Part shown: positions 25,398 through 35,038 of the stretch, in pieces
How the letters are laid out: each line of letters begins with the position of its first letter
Position numbering within the stretch: position 1 is the stretch's first letter
NCBI GenBank assembly: GCA_021775355.1
Contig: JAJFHZ010000010.1
Location: forward strand, 172,667-236,666
Source of the DNA: Amylibacter sp.
Lineage (GTDB): Bacteria; Pseudomonadota; Alphaproteobacteria; Rhodobacterales; Rhodobacteraceae
DNA: 64,000 nt
Direction of reading: 5' to 3'
Made by a program: the position numbers and the translations under genes
Notes under the pieces: model-generated
The model's database searches: none
The model's input: the letters and a program-made list of their open reading frames with translations, nothing else
What the model was told of the DNA's origin: nothing

Positions 25398-27401
25398 TCA
25401 AACCAAGTCACGCGGTATTTTGTCTTTATAATCTCGTTCAAAGATCAAGACCTCATTCTCATAGGCTTCAAGTCGCGCGGTTAGAAAGAAATCGGATTTA
25501 TCCGAGCTCATTTCAGTTTGAATATAAGTGCGCCACATCTGTCCTGTTCGCCCACCGACCTTTTCCCACTCGGAATGAACTTTGGCAGATGTTGGATCAT
25601 CAGGATGAATACTCCAGTTTTCTTTCATCCAACCGCCGGAAACCAAACCGTGTTCCAAGTCCTCTTCTTCGCCGTAATCACAAGATATTTTGGTGGAAAC
25701 AACACCCGTTTCAGTATTCGTCGAACAGTCACGTTTATAAGACTCGGCACGTAATTCTTTTGTACGCCATGCCGCTGCCCCTTCCGGGGGATCAAAGAAA
25801 ACCTTATCGCCTTTTGCCAAAGGGCGGTCAGGCAATTCGATATGACCCGACCCAATCATAATACTGACTGTTTCGGGTGAGGGCCATAACATTGGCCAGT
25901 AATTGGTAGATACCGCGATCCGCAGGCGGTGATCTTGTGGGATTCGGTATGCGATCTGGTCTAGATCGAACGTGACATTCATCATTTCATCCACTGGTAT
26001 TTCACTGGGATGTTCATGGCTGTCACGATGGGTTAGGTTCAAATGCCCATAGGTGATCAAGGCCGAGGTTCCATTCGGGCGTAAATCACACAAGCGCACG
26101 GTTATCTGCCCCAGCGGCTTATCACATGACAAACGCAAATGAATGCGCGGTGCACCAACTATATCGATCGGCGCACCTAGCTCTTCACTATCAAAACAAG
26201 CAGAACCCGCATCATCACGGCTTTGATTGTCGGGAAGTTCTGCATCATATACTGCAGGGAAATATTCACCTGCTGCAGCACCACAATCATGCGGTGACGA
26301 AATCTGCACATGAAAATCATTTTGATTTTCCGATAATGTAGCCCCTTGTGCTAAGTACAGCGTCTTTTTCTTGATCACTTTTGCAGGCCAGTTTTGTTCT
26401 ACAATCCAACGGCCGGGTCGTTCATCAAACCATCTTTCCGGCGCAACACTATCCATCAGGTACGCGCGGTAGTCAGGGTCTTTATCAACGCCTGTATCAA
26501 TATCCTTCAGCCAGTGATCCCACCAGCGTTTTGCCTCTTGCAAAAATCCAATAGCAGGTGCCGGGCCGGCAATGTGCGGATACTTGTGAATCCATGGGCC
26601 AACGATACCTTTAACAGGTGCTGACAGGTTTTCCACAAGGTGCGAAATTGTGTTGCGATAGCCGTCATGCCAACCGCCAATAGATAATACCGCAGCCTTG
26701 ATTGCGGCATAATCTTCACAAACCGAACCATGTTTCCAGTATTCGTCACGATGTTGATGGCGCAACCATGTCGAAATATCCAACTTCTGGTTTTCAAGTC
26801 GGTGTATCCACATCTCATGCCAACGGTTGCCGACAATATCCATATCAGGTGGGCGCGAAGAATAGGCCAGCATATTGCTGCTCCAGCCAAAATTTTCCCC
26901 CAGTAAACACCCGCCTTTATAGTGAATATCATCCGCATAACGATCAACGGTCGAACAAATCGTTATCACTGCCTTTAATGGCTCCGGTGCCAATGCGGCC
27001 ACCTGCAGGCCATTAAAACCACCCCAAGATATTCCCATCATTCCAACATTACCGTTACACCACGGTTGGTCTGCTGACCATGTGATGACATCAAGCGCAT
27101 CTTGTAGTTCCTGTGCGGTATACTCATCCTCCATCAACCCGTCACTGTCACCATTGCCACGCATATCGGTACGAATACAGACATAACCATGCCCCGCAAA
27201 CCAAGGGTGGGTCAGTTCATCACGCCCGGTAGTTCCATCGCGTTTGCGGTATGGTAGATGTTCCAAAATAACGGGCACGGGGTTTTGCTCTGCCTCTTCT
27301 GGCATCCAGATCCGTGCGGACATGCGGCACCCATCAGACATGATAATCGGCATATCGGCATGTTCAATCACACGGTGGGGAAATTCAGTGACCGTTTTCA
27401 T
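25398..27401 (-). CDS. CocE/NonD family hydrolase
   Basis: 667-residue alpha/beta hydrolase of the X-Pro dipeptidyl-peptidase S15/CocE group. Seen: ILEHLPYRKRDGT, the RGNGDSDG turn, nucleophile elbow GISWGG (Ser125) and the WIHKYPH region with the likely catalytic His. A C-terminal jelly-roll domain (PepX_C, from about 330) follows. Family members cleave acyl esters or peptides; the substrate is unknown. ATG 27401 with a GGG box is preferred over an upstream frame start at 27419. It is divergent from the EamA gene; nothing links either to the neighbouring operons. Confidence 0.85.
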   Translation of the reverse strand: MKTVTEFPHRVIEHADMPIIMSDGCRMSARIWMPEEAEQNPVPVILEHLPYRKRDGTTGRDELTHPWFAGHGYVCIRTDMRGNGDSDGLMEDEYTAQELQDALDVITWSADQPWCNGNVGMMGISWGGFNGLQVAALAPEPLKAVITICSTVDRYADDIHYKGGCLLGENFGWSSNMLAYSSRPPDMDIVGNRWHEMWIHRLENQKLDISTWLRHQHRDEYWKHGSVCEDYAAIKAAVLSIGGWHDGYRNTISHLVENLSAPVKGIVGPWIHKYPHIAGPAPAIGFLQEAKRWWDHWLKDIDTGVDKDPDYRAYLMDSVAPERWFDERPGRWIVEQNWPAKVIKKKTLYLAQGATLSENQNDFHVQISSPHDCGAAAGEYFPAVYDAELPDNQSRDDAGSACFDSEELGAPIDIVGAPRIHLRLSCDKPLGQITVRLCDLRPNGTSALITYGHLNLTHRDSHEHPSEIPVDEMMNVTFDLDQIAYRIPQDHRLRIAVSTNYWPMLWPSPETVSIMIGSGHIELPDRPLAKGDKVFFDPPEGAAAWRTKELRAESYKRDCSTNTETGVVSTKISCDYGEEEDLEHGLVSGGWMKENWSIHPDDPTSAKVHSEWEKVGGRTGQMWRTYIQTEMSSDKSDFFLTARLEAYENEVLIFERDYKDKIPRDLV

Positions 27402-27505
27402 AGCACTACCCTTTTGCATCCACGCTTAAAAGTCGAGAACAAATGCGTCATCTGTAGGTCGCAAACCAACATGCGATAGGATAGGTTTTCTGCCAACCAC
27501 AAGGC

Positions 27506-28474
27506 ATGAACTCAAATATATCATCCTTTGTCGGCTTGGGTATTCTATGCGCATTCGGTGCATCTTTTGCATTTTCGCTAAATGACGTCGGTATAAAATT
27601 TCTAAGTGGTGATTACCCATTGCATCAGGTCGTGCTAATCCGCGCCAGTGTTGGCATGTTTATAACACTAGCCATTATGATGCCCCTTGAGGGCGGTTAT
27701 GGTTTACTGCGCACCAAACGCTTAGGTTTACATTTTATTCGCGGCAGCTTTGTCGTTGTGGCAAACCTTTTATTCTTCTTAGGTTTGGCAGAAATTCCTT
27801 TGTCCGAAGCAACCGCAATATTCTTCATCTCCCCCCTGATAATCACAATCTTTTCGGTTATATTTTTATCCGAAAAAGTGGGGGTTTGGCGGTGGTTTGC
27901 CGTGGCAATGGGGCTGGTTGGTGCCGTGGTTGTATTGCGCCCAACCCCAAATAGTTTCCAGATGGCTTCACTTTTTCCCGTTGGGGCGGCTATATGCTAT
28001 GCCAGTCTTCACACACTTACACGTAAAATGGGTGGAACCGAGAAAGCTTCAACCATGTCATTTTACATTCAATTGACCTTTGTGATTAGCGCATCCCTAA
28101 TGGGGTTGGCTTTTGGCGACGGACGATTTTCAACACAAGATAGTGCTGCATTAGAATTCCTTTTGCGCCCATGGGTGTGGCCCGAAGCATTTGATCTGGC
28201 CGTCATGTCTGGCGTTGGTATTGCCAGCGGACTTGGTGGATATTTCATCAGTCAAGCTTACCGCATCAGCGAAGCTGCCATCATCGCACCAATTGAATAT
28301 ACGGCCCTTATTTTATCCATTTTCTGGGGTATTACGGTTTTTAATGAATGGCCTGACAGTATTGCATGGGCGGGAATGGCACTGATTTTAGGTAGTGGGT
28401 TATTGATGCTGTGGCGTGAAGCGACTTTAAAGAAAAAGATCGCAAATACACGGATAATGCCCCACCAACGATAG
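27506..28474 (+). CDS. EamA/DMT family transporter
   Basis: 322-residue membrane protein with ten hydrophobic helices in two EamA repeats. Seen: the first-half GASFAFSLNDVGIKFL, the LAEIPLSEATAIFFISPLI block in helix 4, and AYRISEAAIIAPIEYTALI in the second half. DMT members export amino acids, metabolites or quaternary compounds; no substrate can be assigned. It converges on the enoyl-CoA hydratase gene with only three bases between the stops. Confidence 0.85.
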   Translation: MNSNISSFVGLGILCAFGASFAFSLNDVGIKFLSGDYPLHQVVLIRASVGMFITLAIMMPLEGGYGLLRTKRLGLHFIRGSFVVVANLLFFLGLAEIPLSEATAIFFISPLIITIFSVIFLSEKVGVWRWFAVAMGLVGAVVVLRPTPNSFQMASLFPVGAAICYASLHTLTRKMGGTEKASTMSFYIQLTFVISASLMGLAFGDGRFSTQDSAALEFLLRPWVWPEAFDLAVMSGVGIASGLGGYFISQAYRISEAAIIAPIEYTALILSIFWGITVFNEWPDSIAWAGMALILGSGLLMLWREATLKKKIANTRIMPHQR

Positions 28475-28477
28475 GTA

Positions 28478-29248
28478 TTATCGCCCTTTGAATTCAGGTT
28501 TCCGCTTTTCTATGAATGCACTCATACCTTCTTTTTGATCCTCGGTAGCAAACAAAGAATGGAATACACGGCGTTCGAAAAGCAATCCTTCCGCTAGGCT
28601 GCCCTCATCCGCGCGATTAACTGCATCACGGATAAGCCCAGTCACAGGTTTTGAATATCTCGAAATTGTTTCTGCAGCTTTCATCGCTGCTTCAACAACT
28701 TTGTCATCTTCCACAACACGCGCAACCAAACCACACGCCAGTGCTTCGCCTGCATCCATCATTCGCCCGGTCAGATGCATATCCATTGATTTGGCACGTC
28801 CAATAAGTTTGGTCATGCGCTGCGAGCCACCCATGCCGGCCATAACACCAAGTTTAATTTCGGGTTGTCCGAATTTAGCATCTTTACCTGCAATAATGAA
28901 ATCACACATCATCGCTAATTCACAACCGCCACCCAGTGCAAAACCGTTCACGGCGGCAATCTTAGGGGTGCGAAAGGCGGTAAAAATATCCCAGTCGGCA
29001 AAATAATCACTTGCCGCCATATCCGCATAATTTTTACCCTGCATTTCCTTGATGTCGGCACCCGCGGCAAAGGCTTTTTCATTGCCTGTCAGCACAAAGC
29101 AACCAACACTTGGATCTTTGTCCAATGGGGTCAGTTCGGATATAATTTCTTTCAGCAGCTTAGCATTTAACGCATTCAACTGTTTTGGGCGATTTATCTG
29201 CACTAGAACAACGCCACCTTCACGGGTGATTTTCAGGGTCTCTAACAT
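28478..29248 (-). CDS. enoyl-CoA hydratase
   Basis: 256-residue crotonase-fold enzyme. Hydrates short-chain enoyl-CoA. Seen: AFAAGADIKEMQGK (oxyanion hole and first catalytic region), NGFALGGGCELAMMCDFI, and FGQPEIKLGVMAGMGGSQR carrying the catalytic glutamates. Its place at the end of a valine/isoleucine gene set suggests methacrylyl-CoA or tiglyl-CoA as substrate. ATG 29248 with AAAGGA is chosen over start codons further upstream in the frame. Last gene of the 12-gene branched-chain operon, 14 bases after the hydrolase gene. Confidence 0.9.
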   Translation of the reverse strand: MLETLKITREGGVVLVQINRPKQLNALNAKLLKEIISELTPLDKDPSVGCFVLTGNEKAFAAGADIKEMQGKNYADMAASDYFADWDIFTAFRTPKIAAVNGFALGGGCELAMMCDFIIAGKDAKFGQPEIKLGVMAGMGGSQRMTKLIGRAKSMDMHLTGRMMDAGEALACGLVARVVEDDKVVEAAMKAAETISRYSKPVTGLIRDAVNRADEGSLAEGLLFERRVFHSLFATEDQKEGMSAFIEKRKPEFKGR

Positions 29249-29262
29249 CGGTTTTCCTTTCA

Positions 29263-30297
29263 TTATTCTACAGCAAAATCGCCGCCCTGCGCGGGCTGAT
29301 ACAAACGATCGATCATGTCTTGTGGTACACTTTCCAGCGTCGGATATTTCCATTTCGGTGATCGATCTTTATCGATCACCATCGCACGGATACCCTCAAT
29401 CAGTTCACCGTCTTGCAAGCATGTGCTGACGATGCGGTATTCATTGCGCAATGCACCTAATAATGATCCATCCTCACGCGCGGCACGAATGGCAGCCAGT
29501 GTAGTTTTCAATGATAATGGTGCCCCGCGCGAAAGGCCTTTTAGGGCTGTTTGGGCGAAATCCGTTGGATCACCTTGTAAACTCAGTAAAATTTCATCAA
29601 TCCTACCCAGCGCAAAAATCGCATCAATCGACGCCCGGTTTTCTTCAAGCACAGAACCATCTGGTACTATGGCAAATTCTTGTAAAACGGCCACATCGCC
29701 TGTATCCAGCAATGCAGTTTTCAGATCATCCAGCTTGTCGGACGGCACGAGATAATCAGCAATGCCCGCGTAAATACAATCCGCACCTGTCAATCGCGCA
29801 CCCGTCAGCCCCGCATATTCACCGCAAACCCCCGGCATTTGCCCCAGCAAATATGTCCCACCTACATCCGGGATCAGGCCAATGGCACATTCAGGCATTG
29901 CAAACATCGTCCGCTCGGTCACAACCCTGTGCGAACCATGCGCAGAGATACCTACGCCACCGCCCATAACAATTCCATCCATGATCGCTACGTAGGGTTT
30001 TACATAGGTTGAAATCGCGTGGTTAAGGCGGTATTCATCGCGCCAGAACTTTAATGCATTATCAACCTGCCCACTTTTACCCTCGTTATAAATGCCGACA
30101 ATATCACCACCCGCACAAAAGGCTTTCTCGCCCATAGCATCAATTAGTAGCAGCCCGACTTCATCATCTGCCGCCCAATCAATCATCGCCAATTCAAGAT
30201 CAAGGCACATCTGATGGGTTAGTGCATTCAACGCTCTCGGGCGATTAAGAGTCACATGCCCAGCACGGCCCATTTTTTCTATGATCAAATCAGTCAC
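29263..30297 (-). CDS. 3-hydroxyisobutyryl-CoA hydrolase
   Basis: 344-residue crotonase-family hydrolase of valine breakdown. Frees 3-hydroxyisobutyrate from its CoA ester. Seen: LNRPRALNALTHQM, KAFCAGGDI, MGGGVGISAHGSHRV, AMPECAIGLIPDVGGTY and the long C-terminal extension (to 344 residues) that separates HIBCH from 260-residue hydratases. ATG 30297 overlaps the previous stop (ATGA). Fits between isobutyryl-CoA dehydrogenase and enoyl-CoA hydratase. Confidence 0.9.
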   Translation of the reverse strand: MTDLIIEKMGRAGHVTLNRPRALNALTHQMCLDLELAMIDWAADDEVGLLLIDAMGEKAFCAGGDIVGIYNEGKSGQVDNALKFWRDEYRLNHAISTYVKPYVAIMDGIVMGGGVGISAHGSHRVVTERTMFAMPECAIGLIPDVGGTYLLGQMPGVCGEYAGLTGARLTGADCIYAGIADYLVPSDKLDDLKTALLDTGDVAVLQEFAIVPDGSVLEENRASIDAIFALGRIDEILLSLQGDPTDFAQTALKGLSRGAPLSLKTTLAAIRAAREDGSLLGALRNEYRIVSTCLQDGELIEGIRAMVIDKDRSPKWKYPTLESVPQDMIDRLYQPAQGGDFAVE

Positions 30298-31445
30298 GAC
30301 AATCCTCGTTCTGCCAGAACGGCGCGCGAAACAATCATCCGCATGATCTCATTGGTACCTTCCAGAATTTGATGTACGCGTATGTCACGCACGATTTTCT
30401 CAATACCATAATCCTGCAAATACCCATACCCACCCAGCAGTTGCAGTGCATCATTGGCCACATCGAAACAGTTGTCCGTTACAAACAGTTTCGCCATTGC
30501 GCAATGTTTGGTGGCGTCTGGCGCACCCTGATCCAGTTTCCATGCCGCTTGTCGCAGGAATACCCGCGCAGCTTCCAGTTTTGTTTCCATTTCAGCCAGC
30601 TTGAATTGCAGTGCCTGAAACTGATCTATGGTTTTACCAAAAGCCTTGCGTTCGCCCATATAATTAGCTGCAATCTTGGTAGCCTGTGTGGCAGCGCCCA
30701 AAGAGCAGGCCGCAATATTCAAACGTCCACCGTCCAGACCTTCCATCGCGTATTTGAATCCTGATCCCTCGACCCCCATCAGATGATCGGCAGGCACTTC
30801 GCAGGCGTCCATTTGCACCTGTGCCGTTGGTTGTGACTTCCAACCCATTTTTTGTTCCTGCGCCCCAAAAGACAGCCCGTCTGTGCCGTTCGGAATCAGC
30901 ATCGTTGAAACACCCTTTGGCCCATCTTCGCCCGTGCGACACATGACCAGATAAAGGTCCGCAAAGCCGCCACCCGAAATAAACGCTTTATTACCGCTTA
31001 ACTTAAAACCAGTGTTGGTTCTTTCTGCCTTGGTACGCAATGCGGCAGCGTCCGATCCTGACCCCGGTTCCGTCAAGCAATAAGCTGCATAAATATCGAA
31101 CCCGATCAGGCGGTCCAGCCATTCGGCTTTGAAACTGTCGGTAGCATATTTAGCCACCATATTGGTGCACATATTGTGGATCGACATGAACGCCGACACA
31201 GATGGGCAGGCCGATGCCAGGGCTTCAAATATCAGTACCGCGTCCAGACGGCTTAGCCCTGTGCCGCCCAATTCTTCGGGCACATAAATCCCACCAAATC
31301 CCAGATCACCCGCCGCTTTTAAAACGTTCTGTGGGATTGCCCCATCACGTTCCCATTGCTGCGCATTTGGCGCAATAGCGTCCTGACCAAAGGCATAAGC
31401 CGTGTCATAGAATAGCTGTTGTTCTTCGCTCAGATTAAACTGCAT
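30294..31445 (-). CDS. isobutyryl-CoA (short branched-chain) dehydrogenase
   Basis: 383-residue acyl-CoA dehydrogenase. It has AYCLTEPGSGSDAA (FAD/substrate loop), GLDGGRLNIAACSLG, and the catalytic Glu362 in the classical C-terminal position (ILEGTNEIMR). That position excludes isovaleryl-CoA dehydrogenase and fits isobutyryl-CoA dehydrogenase, supported by the HIBCH gene next door. Of two adjacent ATGs (31445 and 31448) the inner one has GGGAG seven bases away and is chosen. Activity on 2-methylbutyryl-CoA is possible too. Confidence 0.87.
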   Translation of the reverse strand: MQFNLSEEQQLFYDTAYAFGQDAIAPNAQQWERDGAIPQNVLKAAGDLGFGGIYVPEELGGTGLSRLDAVLIFEALASACPSVSAFMSIHNMCTNMVAKYATDSFKAEWLDRLIGFDIYAAYCLTEPGSGSDAAALRTKAERTNTGFKLSGNKAFISGGGFADLYLVMCRTGEDGPKGVSTMLIPNGTDGLSFGAQEQKMGWKSQPTAQVQMDACEVPADHLMGVEGSGFKYAMEGLDGGRLNIAACSLGAATQATKIAANYMGERKAFGKTIDQFQALQFKLAEMETKLEAARVFLRQAAWKLDQGAPDATKHCAMAKLFVTDNCFDVANDALQLLGGYGYLQDYGIEKIVRDIRVHQILEGTNEIMRMIVSRAVLAERGLS

Positions 31446-31456
31446 CATTTCACTCC

Positions 31457-32224
31457 CTATCTTGGTTGCATCCGTGTGGCACCATCAAGTCTGACAACCT
31501 CACCGTTTAAAAAACTGTTCTCGATCATATGATAAACAAGGGCTGCAAATTCTTCTGGAGCACCCAGTCGGGATGGAAACGGAATATTCGCCGCCAATGA
31601 ATCTTGCACCTCTTGTGAAAATGCTGCCACCATCGGGGTTTTGAAAATACCAGGTGCTACAGACATAACCCGAACACCCGATTTCGCCAAATCACGCGCC
31701 ATGGGTAGGGTCATCGCGGCAACGCCACCTTTGGATGCGCCATAAGCTACCTGCCCGATCTGGCCCTCGAACGCAGCAACGGATGCCGTATTGATAATCA
31801 CACCACGCTCACCGTCATCGTTCAGCACATCCGCATCCGACATCCCCAGTGCCGATTGGCTGGACACATTGAACGTGCCCACAAGATTCACATTGATCAC
31901 CTTCTGAAACAACGCCAAATCATGTGCAGCCCCGCGTGACACGGTTTTTGCAGCAGGTGCAATCCCTGCGCAATTCACACAAATGCGTTCCTGCCCATGG
32001 GCCGCGCGTGCCATTGCCAGCGCAGCCGCAACACTGGACTGATCACTGACATCCGTTTGACAAAATACACCGCCCAATTCGGCAGCTTTTGCCTCACCAG
32101 CTTTCACATTCATATCCAACAGGGCCACTTTCACGCCTTTTGACGCCAATAGCGTTGCTACTGAAGCCCCAAGGCCCGAGGCGCCACCAGTAATGACAGC
32201 TGACATTTGGTCGATACTTTCCAT
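31457..32224 (-). CDS. SDR 3-hydroxyacyl-CoA dehydrogenase (HSD10-like)
   Basis: 255-residue SDR like type 10 17-beta-hydroxysteroid dehydrogenase, which oxidises 2-methyl-3-hydroxybutyryl-CoA in isoleucine breakdown. Seen: TGGASGLGASVA (NAD site, residues 12-23), CVNCAGIAPA, NTASVAAFEGQIGQVAYGASKGG with the catalytic Ser-Tyr-Lys and APGIFKTPM. It sits between thiolase and the dehydrogenase, giving three consecutive steps. Three bases separate it from the thiolase gene. Confidence 0.88.
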   Translation of the reverse strand: MESIDQMSAVITGGASGLGASVATLLASKGVKVALLDMNVKAGEAKAAELGGVFCQTDVSDQSSVAAALAMARAAHGQERICVNCAGIAPAAKTVSRGAAHDLALFQKVINVNLVGTFNVSSQSALGMSDADVLNDDGERGVIINTASVAAFEGQIGQVAYGASKGGVAAMTLPMARDLAKSGVRVMSVAPGIFKTPMVAAFSQEVQDSLAANIPFPSRLGAPEEFAALVYHMIENSFLNGEVVRLDGATRMQPR

Positions 32225-32227
32225 GCC

Positions 32228-33409
32228 TTAAATCCTTTCAATCGCAATGGCCGTACCTTCGCCACCACCAATACAAATTGCGGCAATACCGCGCTTTAAC
32301 CCACGTTTTTCCAGCGCATTCAGCAACGTTACGATAATCCGTGACCCCGAAACTCCGATTGGATGACCCAAGGCACATGCGCCACCGTTTACGTTTACAA
32401 TTTCGCGCGAAACTCCGATCTCTTTCATGAACGCCATAGGCACCACAGCAAAGGCTTCATTCACTTCCCACAGGTCCACATCGGATGCATCCCAACCGAT
32501 ATTTTCCAACAACTTCTTGGTCGCGCCAACCGGCGCTGTTGTGAACCAGCTTGGCTCTTGGGCGTGGCTTGCATGACCAATTATACGTGCACGCGCAGTT
32601 AAGCCCTTTGCGGTTGCATTTTCTTCACTGGTCAAAACCATAGCAGCGGCACCGTCAGAAATAGACGACGCATTCGCCGCCGTCACAGTGCCATCCTTTT
32701 TGAACGCGGGGCGCAGCGTTGGAATTTTCTCTGGCCGTGCTTTTGCAGGCTGTTCATCTTGTTTTACTTCAATATCACCTTTACGGGTTTTCACGGTGAA
32801 AGGCACGATTTCCGCGTCAAATGCACCCGACTTTTGCGCCTCCAGCGCATTTGTCAAAGACTGCAGGGCATAGGCATCCTGATCTTCACGGGTGAACTGG
32901 TACTTCTCGGCGCAAAGCTCAGCAAACTGACCCATTAACGTGCCTTTGTCATAAGCATCTTCCAACCCGTCCGTAAACATGTGGTCTTTCATTTCCACAT
33001 GACCCAGACGTGCGCCACTGCGGGTTTTGACAGATAGGTACGGTGCCAAAGTCATGCTTTCCATGCCGCCTGCCACCATTAGGTTTTGTGATCCCGCGAT
33101 AATCTGATCATGCGCTACCATCACAGATTTCATCCCTGACCCACAAACCTTGTTAACCGTTGTGGCAGGTACAGATTGCGGCAATCCCGCGCCCAATGTC
33201 GCTTGTCTTGCAGGGGCTTGCCCCAGACCTGCAGGTAAAACACAACCCATCAGAACCTCATCAACATCATTCACACCGACTTCTGCGTCCTTCAAGGCAC
33301 CTGCAATGGCCGCGGCCCCAAGTTCGGGCGATGGCGTTCCTGCAAAATCACCCTGAAATCCACCCATTGGCGTGCGGGCAGCACCCGCGATTACTACTGT
33401 CTTGGTCAT
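32228..33409 (-). CDS. acetyl-CoA C-acyltransferase (thiolase)
   Basis: 393-residue thiolase. Seen: nucleophile Cys89 in NKVCGSGMKSV, GGMESMTLAPYL, NVNGGACALGHPIGVSGSR with the catalytic His, and the C-terminal Cys in AAICIGGGEGTAI. In this operon it can split 2-methylacetoacetyl-CoA (isoleucine) and/or acetoacetyl-CoA from HMG-CoA lyase plus CoA transfer (leucine). ATG 33409 overlaps the previous stop (ATGA). Confidence 0.93.
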   Translation of the reverse strand: MTKTVVIAGAARTPMGGFQGDFAGTPSPELGAAAIAGALKDAEVGVNDVDEVLMGCVLPAGLGQAPARQATLGAGLPQSVPATTVNKVCGSGMKSVMVAHDQIIAGSQNLMVAGGMESMTLAPYLSVKTRSGARLGHVEMKDHMFTDGLEDAYDKGTLMGQFAELCAEKYQFTREDQDAYALQSLTNALEAQKSGAFDAEIVPFTVKTRKGDIEVKQDEQPAKARPEKIPTLRPAFKKDGTVTAANASSISDGAAAMVLTSEENATAKGLTARARIIGHASHAQEPSWFTTAPVGATKKLLENIGWDASDVDLWEVNEAFAVVPMAFMKEIGVSREIVNVNGGACALGHPIGVSGSRIIVTLLNALEKRGLKRGIAAICIGGGEGTAIAIERI

Positions 33410-34176
33410 GTCATATCCTTAAAAAATGCAGCAATTCTAAGCTGCGCTTCATTTGTTTCCCAACGATCAGCCAAAGCATTGACCGTTAATTCAATCTCAC
33501 GATCCACATCGCGCCCCTGCATCTGTTGCAATAGGGCCTTAGCATCTGCCACAGCACCGGGGGCGGTTTGTAAAATCGACTTTATTTCCGCTTCAATCGC
33601 AGCATCCATCTCATCGACCGTGCAAACCGAACTGACCAGCCCTGCGCGCAAGGCCAATTCCGTGCCAAACGGTTTGGCGGTAAAAAATACTTGACGGGCA
33701 TAGGTTTCCGACATGCGGCGCAACACAAACGGCCCGATGGTAGCCGGGATCAACCCCAGTTTGGTTTCGGTCAGTGCAAAGCGCAAACCTTCAGTGGCAA
33801 TAACAATATCACAAACCGCCATCATCCCGATACCGCCGCCATAAGCATTGCCTTCAATGCGCCCAATCAGTGGTTTGGGCAAGGTATTGAGTGTGGCAAG
33901 CATATTGGCAAGCACCCGGGCCTCGGCAATTTTACCGGCGCGGTTCTGCTCCACTTGCGCACGCATCCAATTCAAATCAGCCCCAGCACAGAAACTTTTG
34001 CCCAAAGCCGCCAATACCACTGCGCGCACAGTCTCATCGGCCCCAAGGGCTATGGCCGCATCCATGATCTCGGACATCATTTCATTGTTCATCGCATTGT
34101 GCTTTTGAGGCTGTGCCAGTGTCAGCGTGGCAATACCATGTACATCTGTTGCAACCTTGATCGTGCTATAGGGCAT
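33406..34176 (-). CDS. liuC: methylglutaconyl-CoA hydratase
   Basis: 256-residue crotonase-fold protein. Seen: FCAGADLNWMRAQ (the LNWM stretch is typical of methylglutaconyl-CoA hydratases), GNAYGGGIGMMAVCDIVIA and ALTETKLGLIPATIGPFV with the catalytic Glu. It hydrates 3-methylglutaconyl-CoA to HMG-CoA, linking MCC and HMG-CoA lyase, which precede it in the operon. Its start lies 11 bases inside the lyase gene. Confidence 0.9.
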   Translation of the reverse strand: MPYSTIKVATDVHGIATLTLAQPQKHNAMNNEMMSEIMDAAIALGADETVRAVVLAALGKSFCAGADLNWMRAQVEQNRAGKIAEARVLANMLATLNTLPKPLIGRIEGNAYGGGIGMMAVCDIVIATEGLRFALTETKLGLIPATIGPFVLRRMSETYARQVFFTAKPFGTELALRAGLVSSVCTVDEMDAAIEAEIKSILQTAPGAVADAKALLQQMQGRDVDREIELTVNALADRWETNEAQLRIAAFFKDMT

Positions 34177-35038
34177 TTGAATCTCCTGCGATATTTTTCT
34201 GCAAATAGGTTTCTGCCGCGTGTAATTTTGTCATATCCAACCCCGTTTCCCAACCAGTATCATGCAACATTTCCACCAAAGAAATCGTCGATAAGTTACC
34301 CTTGGCACCTGGCGCATATGGGCACCCGCCAAGACCACCAATCGTACTGTCATAGCAACGCAATCCATAATCTAATGCGGTTTTTACATTCGCCAATGCC
34401 GTACCATCTGTGTCATGAAAATGCCCTGCCAGCTGGTCTGCTTGAATTGTTCCAACAATCCCATCCAATAAATGAGCCATGCTTTCAGGTGTCCCTTTGC
34501 CGATTGTGTCACCCAAAGAAACCTGCCCGCAACCCAAGTCCAGCAAAGCTTGTGTAATGTTTCTAACTTGTTCAGGAACAACGGTTCCTTCATAGGGGCA
34601 GGCGATGACGCATGACACATAACCACGCAGGGAAACACCCGCAGCAAGGGCTGTTTTGGCGACAGGTGCAAACCGTTCCAGACTTTCAGTAATAGAGCAG
34701 TTGATATTTTTCTGGCTGAAACTTTCAGAGGCCGAACCAAAAATAGCCACTTCATCCACGCCCGCACTTAGGGCTGCTTCCAGCCCTTTCATGTTCGGTG
34801 TCAGTGCCGCATATGTAACACCCTTTTTACGGGCAATCCCAGCCATCACATCCGTTGCATCTGCCATTTGCGGCACCCATTTAGGTGACACAAAACTCGT
34901 GGCCTCAATATAACGCAATCCGGTTTCGGACAGCAGATCAATCAGGGCAATCTTGTGCTTAGTCGACACAATTCCCGCCTCATTCTGCAAACCATCACGT
35001 GGGCCTACTTCATAAACAATGACATGTTTGTCGGTCAT
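34166..35038 (-). CDS. liuE: hydroxymethylglutaryl-CoA lyase
   Basis: 290-residue TIM-barrel lyase that splits HMG-CoA into acetyl-CoA and acetoacetate. Seen: YEVGPRDGLQNE (catalytic Arg and metal Asp), SFVSPKWVPQMAD, HFHDTDGTALANV (metal His pair) and the signature GGLGGCPYAPGAKGN with the catalytic Cys. ATG overlaps the stop of the MCC alpha gene (ATGA). Also named hmgL or mvaB in other organisms. Confidence 0.95.
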   Translation of the reverse strand: MTDKHVIVYEVGPRDGLQNEAGIVSTKHKIALIDLLSETGLRYIEATSFVSPKWVPQMADATDVMAGIARKKGVTYAALTPNMKGLEAALSAGVDEVAIFGSASESFSQKNINCSITESLERFAPVAKTALAAGVSLRGYVSCVIACPYEGTVVPEQVRNITQALLDLGCGQVSLGDTIGKGTPESMAHLLDGIVGTIQADQLAGHFHDTDGTALANVKTALDYGLRCYDSTIGGLGGCPYAPGAKGNLSTISLVEMLHDTGWETGLDMTKLHAAETYLQKNIAGDSNAL